From the NCBI GenBank assembly GCA_018676675.1, contig JABHEG010000118.1, positions 1 to 64,000 on the forward strand: a stretch of 64,000 nucleotides of DNA, read 5' to 3'. Below the pieces are notes generated by a model. That model saw only the letters and a program-made list of their open reading frames with translations. It was not told the DNA's origin and did no database searches. Of the stretch, positions 24,331 to 33,145 are shown piece after piece. The translations under genes and the position numbers were made by a program. This DNA is from Lentisphaerota bacterium. GTDB taxonomy: Bacteria; Verrucomicrobiota; Lentisphaeria; Oligosphaerales; JABHEG01. Each line of letters starts with the position of its first letter. The first letter of the stretch is position 1.

Positions 24331-24440
24331 CAGAGCCGCGCACACCGTAAGCGGTCTTCCCTTTCCGTGGTATGGGAAGACCGCTCCTGTTAGTCGCGGC
24401 TCTGCCGGAACTGAGCCGCCCACAGCGTGAGCGCTGTCAG
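24331..24440. repeat. REP-like palindromic repeat plus small hairpin
   Basis: Two 31-nt arms lie at 24331-24361 and 24374-24404. They pair over an outer 10 bp (CAGAGCCGCG/CGCGGCTCTG) and an inner 12 bp (AGCGGTCTTCCC), separated by a 9-nt internal mismatch and a 12-nt loop. The right arm contains the exact reverse complement of a 28-nt segment of the left-edge tandem array. A second hairpin, ACAGCG-TGAG-CGCTGT, lies within 24411-24440 and overlaps the fucosidase stop codon. Together they may serve as a transcription end for that gene, although no T-run follows. Confidence 0.85.
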
Positions 24441-25819
24441 CCAAGCGCGATCTTGATGGTGTAGGCGTGGTCGCAAGGCTTCAGGGCCGGCAATGTCACG
24501 TGGAGGCCTTCATGGTCCTGCGACCAGGGCAGGGCATCTTTCTTCCCGAGCATGGTGACGGCCTGGATTTGTTCGGGTTTGATGCCGCAGCCGGACGCAA
24601 GCGAACAGATCTTCGTCTTCCGTCCCGGCCATCCCATCGCGATTGCATAGAGCGCATTCGCCTTCCTGGTGAAGCGGAAGTCCTCGTAGGTGAACGGCTT
24701 GTTATCCCGTTCGCTGTGGTGCCCGCTCTTCACCAACGTCGGCCCTTCGCCGAACTTCTCCCACGGGCGCGTTCCGTAGATGGCCTCCCCATTCACGCCG
24801 AGCCATTCCCCGATGGCCAGGAGGAGTCCTTCTGCTTCAGGTGGGATTGTGCCGTCCGGACGCGGCCCGACGTTGAGCAGCATGTTGCCGTTCTTGCTCA
24901 CGATGTCGATCAGGTCATGGATCACGACCGTGGCTGACTTGAAGCTCTCGTTCTCGACAAAGCCCCATGATTTGGTGCTGATCGAGGTGTCCGTTTGCCA
25001 GAATCCCTCGCGGATGCCCGCCAGTTTGCCGCGTTCGATGTTGTAGACGGCTGCCCCGTCGAACACATGGTCCTTGTAGTTCATGACTACCTCACGGCCC
25101 CATTCCTCGGCCCTGTTGTAGTAGTATGAAACCAGTTCGAGACGGTAAGGCAGGAACTCCTTGCGGTGCCAGCCAAAGTCGAACCACAGGACGTCCGGTT
25201 CGTACTTGTCGATGACTTCTTTCGTCCGCCCGAGCCAGTCCTCGAGGAACTCGGGGTCGGTGTTGTTACGTTGGTCGCCGCCTGGCTTCCAGTATAGATC
25301 CTTGTACTGTGGATCCATGTTGTCGAAGCCACCCTCAAAGTGGAAGTGCCGATGGTTCTGGGCGCGGTGACTGGTGGCAACGAATTTCATCCCTACGGCC
25401 TCAAAGGCGGCTTTCTGTTCGGCGGTAATATCCCGCTTGGGCCCCATTCTGACGCAGTTGAAGGTTGTGTATTCACAGTCGTACATAGGAAAGCCGTCGT
25501 GGTGTTCCACGACCGGTCCTGCGAACTTCGCACCGGCTCTCAGGAACAGGTCGGCCCACTGCTGTGGATCCCATTTGGCTGCTGTGAACATCGGGATGAA
25601 GTCCTTGTAGCCGAACGTGCTTTGATCACCCCACACCTTCCGATGATGCTGGAAGGCCGGATTGTCCCGCAGGTACATGTTGCGTGGGTACCACTCGTTG
25701 CCGAAGGCAGGAACAGCGTAGGGGCCCCAGTGCGTGTAGATACCGAATTTCGCGTCTTTGTACCACTCCGGCACAGTGTATTGGCTGAGTGATTCGAGGG
25801 TGGGTTCGTAGGTTGACAT
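24437..25819 (-). CDS. GH29 alpha-L-fucosidase, no signal peptide
   Basis: A 460-residue glycoside hydrolase of family GH29, which removes terminal alpha-L-fucose with retention. The start at 25819 has AAGGA about 9 nt upstream; a second ATG nine bases earlier (25828) sits on top of that site. Diagnostic segments are WYKDAKFGIYTHWGPYAVPAF, FAGPVVEHHDGFPMYDC, the nucleophile loop DVLWFDFGW with Asp214, and NGNMLLNVGPRPDGTIPPEAE. There is no signal peptide, so the enzyme is predicted cytoplasmic, unlike the secreted neighbours. It would then act on imported oligosaccharides (inference). It is the first gene of the minus-strand series and lies divergently from the LamG/GH42-like gene, 280 bp away, with no strong promoter recognised in that gap. 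Confidence 0.93.
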   Translation of the reverse strand: MSTYEPTLESLSQYTVPEWYKDAKFGIYTHWGPYAVPAFGNEWYPRNMYLRDNPAFQHHRKVWGDQSTFGYKDFIPMFTAAKWDPQQWADLFLRAGAKFAGPVVEHHDGFPMYDCEYTTFNCVRMGPKRDITAEQKAAFEAVGMKFVATSHRAQNHRHFHFEGGFDNMDPQYKDLYWKPGGDQRNNTDPEFLEDWLGRTKEVIDKYEPDVLWFDFGWHRKEFLPYRLELVSYYYNRAEEWGREVVMNYKDHVFDGAAVYNIERGKLAGIREGFWQTDTSISTKSWGFVENESFKSATVVIHDLIDIVSKNGNMLLNVGPRPDGTIPPEAEGLLLAIGEWLGVNGEAIYGTRPWEKFGEGPTLVKSGHHSERDNKPFTYEDFRFTRKANALYAIAMGWPGRKTKICSLASGCGIKPEQIQAVTMLGKKDALPWSQDHEGLHVTLPALKPCDHAYTIKIALG

Positions 25820-26099
25820 GGTCAGCATCCTTCAAGACGATTCGTCGAGCAACCAGAGAGGGTTTCACCGCGTCGCGTCGAGTACTGTACGTCACGTCAC
25901 CGGTTTCAGCCTGTTGCGGTTCCAGTGACCCCGGGTATTTTTCCGCTTCTGGTCGCGCCCTGTCTTCTCAGCCGTGTATCGTGAACCGCGATGACCGGCA
26001 TCAGGTCGGGCTGACTCGGGCACTATCGTTGGAGACGGCAGCAGCCCAAGCACGTCGTTGCCGGGCTATCCGGCTGGGCAGTGAATCGAGGAGCGAAAC

Positions 26100-29072
26100 A
26101 TGTTTCAGGGGTCCCGAGTCACATGCAGCCTGAGTCTTTGCGTAGTTCTTGCTTTGGCCTGGGGTTGCATCTCCTGGCATCCGGGCTTTGCAGACGGCGT
26201 GGCGTTTTCAGCCGGTGTGCTTAACGGGCAACTGACCACCTCGTCACCTGCACAAATCACTACCAACGGAGGCCCGGCTGTTGCGCAGCAAGATGGTTTG
26301 CACTCCAATGCCTATGACCGAATAGAGGTGCGCAAACTGCGGCGACTTCGGGGGATCCAGACTCTAACCTTGGCGGCCTGGGTGGCTCCCTCAAAGACGC
26401 CGCGGAGCTATGAGACCGTCCTTTTCAAAGGCGAACGCGGTGCCACGCCGCCCCAGATCCACTTCTCGCTGTGTCTGTTTGATGGCATCCCCGAGATCAA
26501 GTATATGGATGCGGCGGGTAAGTGGTGTGGCATCATGCGGAATGCAGGCAATCTCCAGTGTCCAGGCGCTGCCCCCGTGCCGTTGGGACAACTCCCCAGA
26601 GTCAAAGCCCGGAGGTGGCACCATGTCGCTGCCACTTTCTCAGCTGGCAAGGCGGCCGTGTACTTGGACGGCATGCCCATGGCTTCCGGAACGGGCGAAA
26701 TGGCCGAACTCGTGCCCAATTCGGCACCACTCGTCATCGGGGCCGGACAGGCAGCCGGTGGGGGACGCGCGTACCTTTTTCCGGGACTCATCAACGACGT
26801 CCTTGTACTCAACCATGCCCTCGCTGCTGATGAGGTCCAAGCACTCTACGATGAGCAGAGAGCCGGCAAGCCGGATGGGATGATCGATATCCCGAGACCT
26901 GCGATTGAGATCGCTGTCGAGCACGCGTTCGAGACTGAACTGCCCCTGGTCACGGATTACGTCGCCAAGTCCCCTGGAGTCCCCCTCGACACCTCGAAAG
27001 GGGTCACGGTTGACCGCGTCGCGGATTCCATGGTGTTGCGGATCGGGGACCAACCAATTTACCCCGTGGCAATGATGCCGGAACCCTATGTGAAAGATGC
27101 AGATATCACCCTGTCCTGCCGTGACTTCGCCGCGGCCGGAGTGGACATCTATAGCGAGATTTTCTGGAGCTGGATGAGCCCCAGAGACGGTGCACATAGC
27201 TGGTGGCTGGGAGTTGGGAAGTACGATTTTGCCCGCATTGACGCGCGAGTCAAGGCTGTACTCGACGCCAATCCCAAGGCGCTTCTGCTGCCTCGACTCA
27301 AGCTCAACCCGCCCAAGTGGTGGCTGAAGGCGCATCCTGATCACATCGTCAAGTATGCTGACGGCACCCCAGGGCCGCAGGTGTCACTCGCCTCCCGTGA
27401 GTGGACGACTCTCTACTCACGGATGCTTCGCGACATCATTGGGCACATGGAGGCCAGTGACTATGCAAACCGGATCTTTGGGTATCATCCTGCCGGGGGA
27501 GGAAGTAGCGAGTGGTTCTGGTGGGGACACAATAGAGGGACGATTGATTCTTCCCCGGTTGCCGTTGCCCGTTGGCGTGAGTGGCTCGGAGAGCGCTACC
27601 GGACGGACCAAGCCCTCGCCGCCGCCTGGGGCAACTCAGAGGCGCGCTTAGACGCTGCGATGCCCCCGCCCCCGGAAGCACGTGATCATGGCAAGGAGGT
27701 CTTCCTCAGACTCATCCCATCCGAACGTCCGTGGGCCGACTACCGCGAGTTCTTGAGTGACACCACGGCCGAGAATATCATCGAATCCTGCCGGGTGGCC
27801 AGGGAAGCCTGCGGAGGTCGCAAGATTGCCGGCGTCTTCTACGGCTATTCCATGTACTGCAACAACACGCTTGGCTTCCGCGGACTCCGGCGCGTGATGG
27901 TTTCACCCCACGTCAACTTCCTCTGCGCTCCCACATCCTACAGTAGACGCCGGGGCGGGCAACCGGGGAGCCACATCTCGGCTTACAATGGCAGCATGCG
28001 CTTGCACGGAAAGCTGTATTGGGACGAAGCTGATAACCGCACCCATCTGTTCCCCGGGGTCGTCGGCTACCGGACTGATACCATGCAGGAGACTCTCGCG
28101 ACGCTGCGGCGCGTGGTGGGGCACTCGCTCACCAGAGGAACTGGGCTCTGGTACTTCTTACTGGCGGGTAACACGACCTTCCATGACCAAGAGATCATGA
28201 CGGATATTGCCGCCATGAAGAGAATCTGTGACGAGGCGCTTACGCACAACCGGGCGCCCGCCGCGGAAGTCGCGGTGTTCGCAGATGAGGCGAGCATGCA
28301 CCTCTATGACACCGGTCATCCCATCGCCAAACATCTGGGCCTGCGTCTCCTCGACGAACTGGCCCAGGCAGGAGCCCCCTTCGACCTCTACCAGCTCGAC
28401 GATATTGCCAATCCAGAGCTCCCCGATTACCGCGTCTATGTGTTTCCCAATGCCTTCCGCAAGGACGAAGCACTGCATCAGGCCATCACCCGCAAGGTCC
28501 GTCGGAACGGTGCCACCGTGCTCTGGGTCTACGCTCCGGGGTTTGTGGGAACTGACGGTGGAGACATCCAACGTATGCAGGCACTGACAGGCTTACGCAT
28601 TGAGGTCCTCGCGGACGGCGTTGCCCCCTGCGCTTTGAACGGCTCCGAGGCTCACCCGGTCACGTCAGCGTTGAGCACGCCTCTCCAGGTCTCGTTCCCA
28701 CTCGTGCCTGCCTTCAGCGTGATAGATGATGATGCCACCGTGCTGGCACACACCGACACGTGCGCTGGTCTGGCAGTCCGGGAGTTCCCACAATGGCGAT
28801 CCGTCTACAGTCTCGTGCCGCCCGATCGGGAACTGCTTCTGGGCCTTTACCGCTACGCGGGCGTTCACATCTACTGCGATACCTTTGACACGATCGGGGC
28901 CAGCCCTGATTACCTCATGATCCACACGGCTACTGCCGGGCGGAAGAAGCTGCGTCTGCCCCGGGCGTGCAACGTGACCGAATTGGTCACCGGCAGACGT
29001 GTTGGCAAGAGTGTACGTACTATTCGCGAGAAGCTCCCAAAAGGCGTGACGCGCATTTACCGCTTGCGCTGA
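26100..29072 (+). CDS. Secreted LamG plus GH42-like glycoside hydrolase
   Basis: The 990-residue product starts at the ATG at 26100 with GAGGAG 7-8 nt upstream and a signal peptide (MFQGSRVTCSLSLCVVLALAWGC). Residues about 60-260 form a LamG/concanavalin-like domain (LTLAAWVAPSKTPRSYETVLFKG, WHHVAATFSAGKAAVYLDG, DVLVLNHALAADEVQALYDEQ). A TIM-barrel region follows from about 320, with GH42-type features: YHPAGGGSSEWFWWG with a candidate acid/base Glu471, and WREWLGERYRTDQALAAAWG. The part around 720-860 resembles the amidotransferase-like trimerisation domain of GH42 beta-galactosidases (VAVFADEASMHLYD, YRVYVFPNAFRKDEALHQAI). Galactosidase-type activity is probable but not certain. It leads a plus-strand series with the esterase and sulfatase, with spacings of 45 and 40 bp. 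Confidence 0.8.
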   Translation: MFQGSRVTCSLSLCVVLALAWGCISWHPGFADGVAFSAGVLNGQLTTSSPAQITTNGGPAVAQQDGLHSNAYDRIEVRKLRRLRGIQTLTLAAWVAPSKTPRSYETVLFKGERGATPPQIHFSLCLFDGIPEIKYMDAAGKWCGIMRNAGNLQCPGAAPVPLGQLPRVKARRWHHVAATFSAGKAAVYLDGMPMASGTGEMAELVPNSAPLVIGAGQAAGGGRAYLFPGLINDVLVLNHALAADEVQALYDEQRAGKPDGMIDIPRPAIEIAVEHAFETELPLVTDYVAKSPGVPLDTSKGVTVDRVADSMVLRIGDQPIYPVAMMPEPYVKDADITLSCRDFAAAGVDIYSEIFWSWMSPRDGAHSWWLGVGKYDFARIDARVKAVLDANPKALLLPRLKLNPPKWWLKAHPDHIVKYADGTPGPQVSLASREWTTLYSRMLRDIIGHMEASDYANRIFGYHPAGGGSSEWFWWGHNRGTIDSSPVAVARWREWLGERYRTDQALAAAWGNSEARLDAAMPPPPEARDHGKEVFLRLIPSERPWADYREFLSDTTAENIIESCRVAREACGGRKIAGVFYGYSMYCNNTLGFRGLRRVMVSPHVNFLCAPTSYSRRRGGQPGSHISAYNGSMRLHGKLYWDEADNRTHLFPGVVGYRTDTMQETLATLRRVVGHSLTRGTGLWYFLLAGNTTFHDQEIMTDIAAMKRICDEALTHNRAPAAEVAVFADEASMHLYDTGHPIAKHLGLRLLDELAQAGAPFDLYQLDDIANPELPDYRVYVFPNAFRKDEALHQAITRKVRRNGATVLWVYAPGFVGTDGGDIQRMQALTGLRIEVLADGVAPCALNGSEAHPVTSALSTPLQVSFPLVPAFSVIDDDATVLAHTDTCAGLAVREFPQWRSVYSLVPPDRELLLGLYRYAGVHIYCDTFDTIGASPDYLMIHTATAGRKKLRLPRACNVTELVTGRRVGKSVRTIREKLPKGVTRIYRLR

Positions 29073-29117
29073 CCGGCGCCCGGCATCGCCCGACCCCGAA
29101 CGGCGTGAAGAACAGAT

Positions 29118-30470
29118 ATGGAGACGAAGACTGTGCCACACCATGACCCCAAGGGAATAGTTAGCGGCACCGCCTGGCTAACGGCCGTCGGAAGCGCGCT
29201 GTTGGTCGTGGCGACCTGTGCTGCGGAGTTGGGCAAGCCCCAGGATCTGACCTTCACGGCAAAGGTCGATCAGACGGTTCAGCGCTATGTTCTGCGTTTG
29301 CCGGCGGACTTCTCACCTGCCGAGCCTAATCACCTGATGATTGCGTTGCATGGCCACGGTTCTGACCGTTGGCAGTATGCCACGGGCACGTTTGGGTCAG
29401 CTGGCGCGGCCAAAGCCGTCGCCGTCAAACACGACATGATTTTCGTCTCGCCGGACTACCGTGCCAAGACATCATGGATGGGGCCCAAAGCCGAGGCGGA
29501 TATGGTCCAGCTCATCGGGATCTTGCGCGACACGTACCGGATTGATCGCGTTTTCCTAGTCGGTGGATCAATGGGAGGCAGTTCTGTCCTGACGTTCACG
29601 GCCATGCATCCTGAGTTAGTTGCCGGTGTGTGCTCGTGCAACGGCACAGCCAACCATCTTGAGTATGAACGGTTCCAAGACGCGATCCAGGCGTCTTTTG
29701 GGGGCACCAAGACTGAGATTCCTCTGGAGTACAAGAAGCGGAGCGCCGAGTACTATCCCGAGGCGTTCACCATGCCCGTCGCCATCACTGCCGGGGGCAA
29801 GGACAGGTCCGTGCCACCCGACAGTGTGCTGCGGCTGGCGCGAATCCTCCAGCAGCTGGAACGCGATGTGCTGTTGATCTTCCGTGAGGATGGCGGGCAC
29901 AGCACGACCCCAGCGGATGCCACAACCGCTCTCGAATTCGTCGTCAGGCGCGCGCTTGGGTTGCCCGCTCTGTCTTCTGACGTCCCGCAGGAGAAGCCGC
30001 AGATTGCGTTCAACGATCTTGTACCTGAATCGCTGGATGCGAAGGGAACGGTTGAGCTTGGTGTGACGTTCTCGATCACCGCTCCGGGACGTATCACGGG
30101 GCTGCGCTTCTACCAGGCCCGCAGTGAGAAAGGAAGCCATACCCTACGGCTCTGGGACAGCTATGGTGCGGTGCGTTGTTCCGCTGACATCCCTGAGAAA
30201 TCCGGTGGAGGGTGGCGCAAGGCTGTGCTTCCGGAGCCGGTGAGTGTGCAGGCCGGTGACAGTTTCTGCGTGTCTTACACGGCTTCCAGTCACTACGTGG
30301 CGACTCCCGGCGTTTTCGCATCAGCCGTCGTCAAGGAGGGCATCCGACGCGAAGCCGGTGTCTACAGCTTCGAGACTCTCGGGCGCAGGCCGGCCAAGAC
30401 CTACAAGCAGATGAGCTACTTCGTGGATGTCGACTACGAACCGGCAACCACCCCCACAGGAGTACGTTGA
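29118..30470 (+). CDS. Secreted alpha/beta-hydrolase esterase with C-terminal DUF4082
   Basis: A 450-residue protein with an N-terminal hydrophobic signal or anchor (WLTAVGSALLVVATCAAE). The alpha/beta-hydrolase catalytic triad is readable: nucleophile Ser151 in VGGSMGGS, Asp229 in AGGKDRSVPP, and His261 in EDGGHST. Similar folds occur in carbohydrate (acetyl or feruloyl) esterases. Residues about 315-445 form a DUF4082 domain (VTFSITAPGRITGLRFYQ, HTLRLWDS, GDSFCVSYTASSHY), a beta-sandwich often attached to polysaccharide-active enzymes. The ribosome-binding site is weak (GAAGAACAG). It sits between a GH42-like gene and a sulfatase, in tight same-strand order, consistent with removing ester decorations from a glycan. 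The substrate is inferred only. Confidence 0.85.
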   Translation: METKTVPHHDPKGIVSGTAWLTAVGSALLVVATCAAELGKPQDLTFTAKVDQTVQRYVLRLPADFSPAEPNHLMIALHGHGSDRWQYATGTFGSAGAAKAVAVKHDMIFVSPDYRAKTSWMGPKAEADMVQLIGILRDTYRIDRVFLVGGSMGGSSVLTFTAMHPELVAGVCSCNGTANHLEYERFQDAIQASFGGTKTEIPLEYKKRSAEYYPEAFTMPVAITAGGKDRSVPPDSVLRLARILQQLERDVLLIFREDGGHSTTPADATTALEFVVRRALGLPALSSDVPQEKPQIAFNDLVPESLDAKGTVELGVTFSITAPGRITGLRFYQARSEKGSHTLRLWDSYGAVRCSADIPEKSGGGWRKAVLPEPVSVQAGDSFCVSYTASSHYVATPGVFASAVVKEGIRREAGVYSFETLGRRPAKTYKQMSYFVDVDYEPATTPTGVR

Positions 30471-30510
30471 CTCCTGAACGCTGCCTCCAGAACCTGGATA
30501 GGGACGGACT

Positions 30511-31989
30511 ATGCCAGCTCCCAATCGGCCGAATGTCTTGCTTCTCATGGGGGACGAACACCCGGTATTCATGACCGGGTGTTACGGACACCGGAGCGTC
30601 CGGACGCCGACCATCGACCGTCTGTCCGCGACGGGGACGACCTTTGACGCGGCCTACTGCCCAAGCCCGATTTGCGCCCCCTCCAGGGCTGCGATGATGA
30701 CTGGGCGCCACGTGCACACGATCGAGGTGTGGGACAACGCGTCGCCTCTGCGGTCCGACTGGCCGACGTTTGCGCACAGTTTCAGCGCGGCCGGCTACCA
30801 CACAGCTCTGTGCGGGAAGATGCATTTTGTAGGGCCTGATCAGCTCCATGGCTTCGATGAACGCTGGACCCAGGACATTTACCCGGCGACTTTTGACTGG
30901 ACGCGGTCGAACCGGGCTGAGACAGCCGTCAACGATGGGCAGAACATCGACCGCGTCTTCGAGTGCGGTGTGGGCTGGACGGCGGACATGGACTATGACG
31001 AAGAGATCGTCTTCCGGGCCGAGTACGGGCTCCGGCGCATCGCCCGTCGGGAGACAGAGCAACCGTTCATGCTCTGCGTGTCGTTCACGGGGCCCCACTA
31101 CCCCTATAGGGCGCCCCAACGGTACTGGGACATGTACTCTGACGAGGATGTGGATTTGCCCGAGATTCCAGACAACTACGCGGAGCTGGAGCATGAGTAC
31201 GTGCGCTGGCTGCGCCGTCATGGTTCGTTCGATCGATTGGTCCCGGATGAGGTCTGCCGGAACGCGCGCCGGGCCATCCTTGGCCGGATCACCATGCTGG
31301 ATGACTACCTGGGCCGGATACTCGGACTGCTCAAGGAGACGGGGCTGGACGAGGATACGATCGTTGTCTATACCAGCGATCATGGGGATATGATGGGGGA
31401 GCACGGCCTGTGGTTCAAGAACGCTGCCTACGACTGGTCCAGTCGTGTTCCGCTGATCATCTCGGGGCCGGGGATTCCTGCTCAGCGCCTGTCTGAGGTG
31501 GTCAGCCTGCTGGATCTTGGGCCGACACTGTGTGCGTTGGCCGGGATTGAGCCGGCGTACGCCGTATCTGACGGTCGTGACCTTGAGCCGCTCGTCCGTG
31601 GGCACAGAGCGGAGGAAGACGGCCTGGCCATCATGGAGAACTATGCCGAGGGGGTCTGGCGCGGCTGGCGGATGATCCGCCAGGGACCGTGGAAGATGAC
31701 CGTCGTTCCCGGTGAACAGCCCGAGCTCTTCAATGTCTTCGACGATCCCAACGAGTGGCATGACCGTGCCTCGGATCCTGCCTGCCGGGAGATCCGGGAC
31801 CGGCTGGAGGCAACTGCACTGCGCAATTGGGATCAGGATGGCTGCGACGAGCGTCGGTGGCAGAGCGAGGAGCGTCGTTTGGCCATCCTCAAGACCAAAC
31901 AGCAATTCCACTGGCAAGCACCCTCTCCACCGGTTCCGCACCCTCTCCGCGGGAAGGCAGGCAGCAAGATCGATAACGTGGCTATCTGA
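30511..31989 (+). CDS. Type I (formylglycine) sulfatase, choline-sulfatase-like, no signal peptide
   Basis: A 492-residue sulfatase beginning NVLLLMGDEHPVFMTGCYGH, the N-terminal metal-binding strand of the family. The C-x-P-S-R motif that is oxidised to formylglycine is CAPSR at residues 55-59, followed by AAMMTGRH. Later metal and active-site segments are CGKMHFVG, VSFTGPHYPYRAP and YTSDHGDMMGEHGLWFKN. The DEHP and MTG segments resemble BetC-type choline sulfatases. Maturation would need an anaerobic sulfatase-maturating enzyme or an FGE encoded elsewhere; none is in the window. No signal peptide is visible, so a cytoplasmic location is predicted. It follows the esterase by 40 bp, probably in the same operon. 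A large antisense open frame over this gene is a codon-bias shadow. Confidence 0.93.
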   Translation: MPAPNRPNVLLLMGDEHPVFMTGCYGHRSVRTPTIDRLSATGTTFDAAYCPSPICAPSRAAMMTGRHVHTIEVWDNASPLRSDWPTFAHSFSAAGYHTALCGKMHFVGPDQLHGFDERWTQDIYPATFDWTRSNRAETAVNDGQNIDRVFECGVGWTADMDYDEEIVFRAEYGLRRIARRETEQPFMLCVSFTGPHYPYRAPQRYWDMYSDEDVDLPEIPDNYAELEHEYVRWLRRHGSFDRLVPDEVCRNARRAILGRITMLDDYLGRILGLLKETGLDEDTIVVYTSDHGDMMGEHGLWFKNAAYDWSSRVPLIISGPGIPAQRLSEVVSLLDLGPTLCALAGIEPAYAVSDGRDLEPLVRGHRAEEDGLAIMENYAEGVWRGWRMIRQGPWKMTVVPGEQPELFNVFDDPNEWHDRASDPACREIRDRLEATALRNWDQDGCDERRWQSEERRLAILKTKQQFHWQAPSPPVPHPLRGKAGSKIDNVAI

Positions 31990-32185
31990 GTTCTTGTACG
32001 GCGGCTGGCGCTCCAAGCCGCGGATCTCGGATATCGCCCGTTTTTCCATTCCTGCCAATATGCCTTGTGCGCAGCACGTTGTGCCAATAGAGGGATGCTC
32101 CGCGAGGCCACCCCGCGCCAGGCAGAATGTGTGAGTTTCGTTCCCGCCGCGGCCGTCGGCGAAACGCACAGGAAAGGGACATGCC

Positions 32186-33145
32186 ATGGATCTCATCACG
32201 TTGGTCGACCGTCTGTTGCGCGATCGACCTGCGCTCTACGACATGGTCCAGAAACGCGAGCGATTGCGCCTCTTGTGCGGCAGACTGCTTCTCATTTTCT
32301 GCGTGACTACAGCTGTCTATGGCGCCGTCATGGGGGGATTCCGCTGCCTTCACCCCGCCTACTTTTTCAGTGACTTCGAGCTCGTCGTTTCCGACCACGA
32401 CCCGATACGCGGGAAGGTCGCCGCTTTGGCGCTAGACACGCGAACGGTCTACACGCACACGTTGCCGCTGCCTGAGGGGACGTATGGAACGGTCCGCTTC
32501 AACCTGTCCGAGCCTTCCGAGCCCTACGAGGTGTACTATGTTGGCGAGGCGAAAGGGTACGGCGAAATCGTCCTTTCCCCGAGTTCCATGCTGAGTGAAA
32601 CCGCTCTTTGGAGGCTGCCCCTGATCGTGGCTGTCAAGACGCCTCTCCTTTTTCTTCTCACGCTCCTCATTTGCTCGCTTGCGCTTTACGTGATCAACCT
32701 TGTGCTCGGCTTGCGGCTCCATTTCCTGCCCACGATGGCGCTTGCTCTCTCCGCTCTCACAGGCACGGGGGTTGTCTTGGCGGGCGCCGCTCCGATCGCA
32801 GCGTTGTTCACGATCGTGACCGAGAGTTACCATTTCATGAAGATGTTCCACGTCGTCGTGTTCGCTGCTGCCGGTCTCTTTGGGGTCAGGATCCTGTGGG
32901 AGGGTATGATCCGGATGCAGGCCTCTGATGGGGGAGGCGAGCGAGCGCGTTCTGTTGGTCTCCGTGTGCGTCTCGTGCTTCTCGCCTGGCTCTTTCTCTA
33001 CGCCTTTGTCGGCGCTCAGCTCGCCTGGACCCTGAAGCCTTTCCTGGGGACGCCCTATCTACCGGCCACCCCGCCGTTCCGGCTGGACAGGGGGAATATC
33101 TTCGTCAGCACATTGGGGTCGGCAGGGCAACTGCGCAGGGACTAG
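32186..33145 (+). CDS. Conserved polytopic membrane protein
   Basis: A 319-residue membrane protein with about five predicted helices near residues 28-52, 147-175, 182-210, 222-243 and 265-290. A soluble, probably extracytoplasmic stretch of about 90 residues lies between helices 1 and 2. The last helix carries FVGAQLAWTLKPFLGTP, a pattern I associate with a PVC membrane-protein family sometimes annotated with an 'actin-binding WH2' label; that label is probably not functional. The start at 32186 has AAAGGGA about 7 nt upstream. Its stop codon is shared with the convergent GH5-like gene in the four bases CTAG (33142-33145). The function is unknown. Confidence 0.78.
   Translation: MDLITLVDRLLRDRPALYDMVQKRERLRLLCGRLLLIFCVTTAVYGAVMGGFRCLHPAYFFSDFELVVSDHDPIRGKVAALALDTRTVYTHTLPLPEGTYGTVRFNLSEPSEPYEVYYVGEAKGYGEIVLSPSSMLSETALWRLPLIVAVKTPLLFLLTLLICSLALYVINLVLGLRLHFLPTMALALSALTGTGVVLAGAAPIAALFTIVTESYHFMKMFHVVVFAAAGLFGVRILWEGMIRMQASDGGGERARSVGLRVRLVLLAWLFLYAFVGAQLAWTLKPFLGTPYLPATPPFRLDRGNIFVSTLGSAGQLRRD

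Noticed and set aside
30331..32199. 622-codon open frame on the minus strand over the sulfatase
   Set aside because: It is antisense to a complete sulfatase with all motifs; the frame is open only through high-GC codon bias, and its protein resembles no family.
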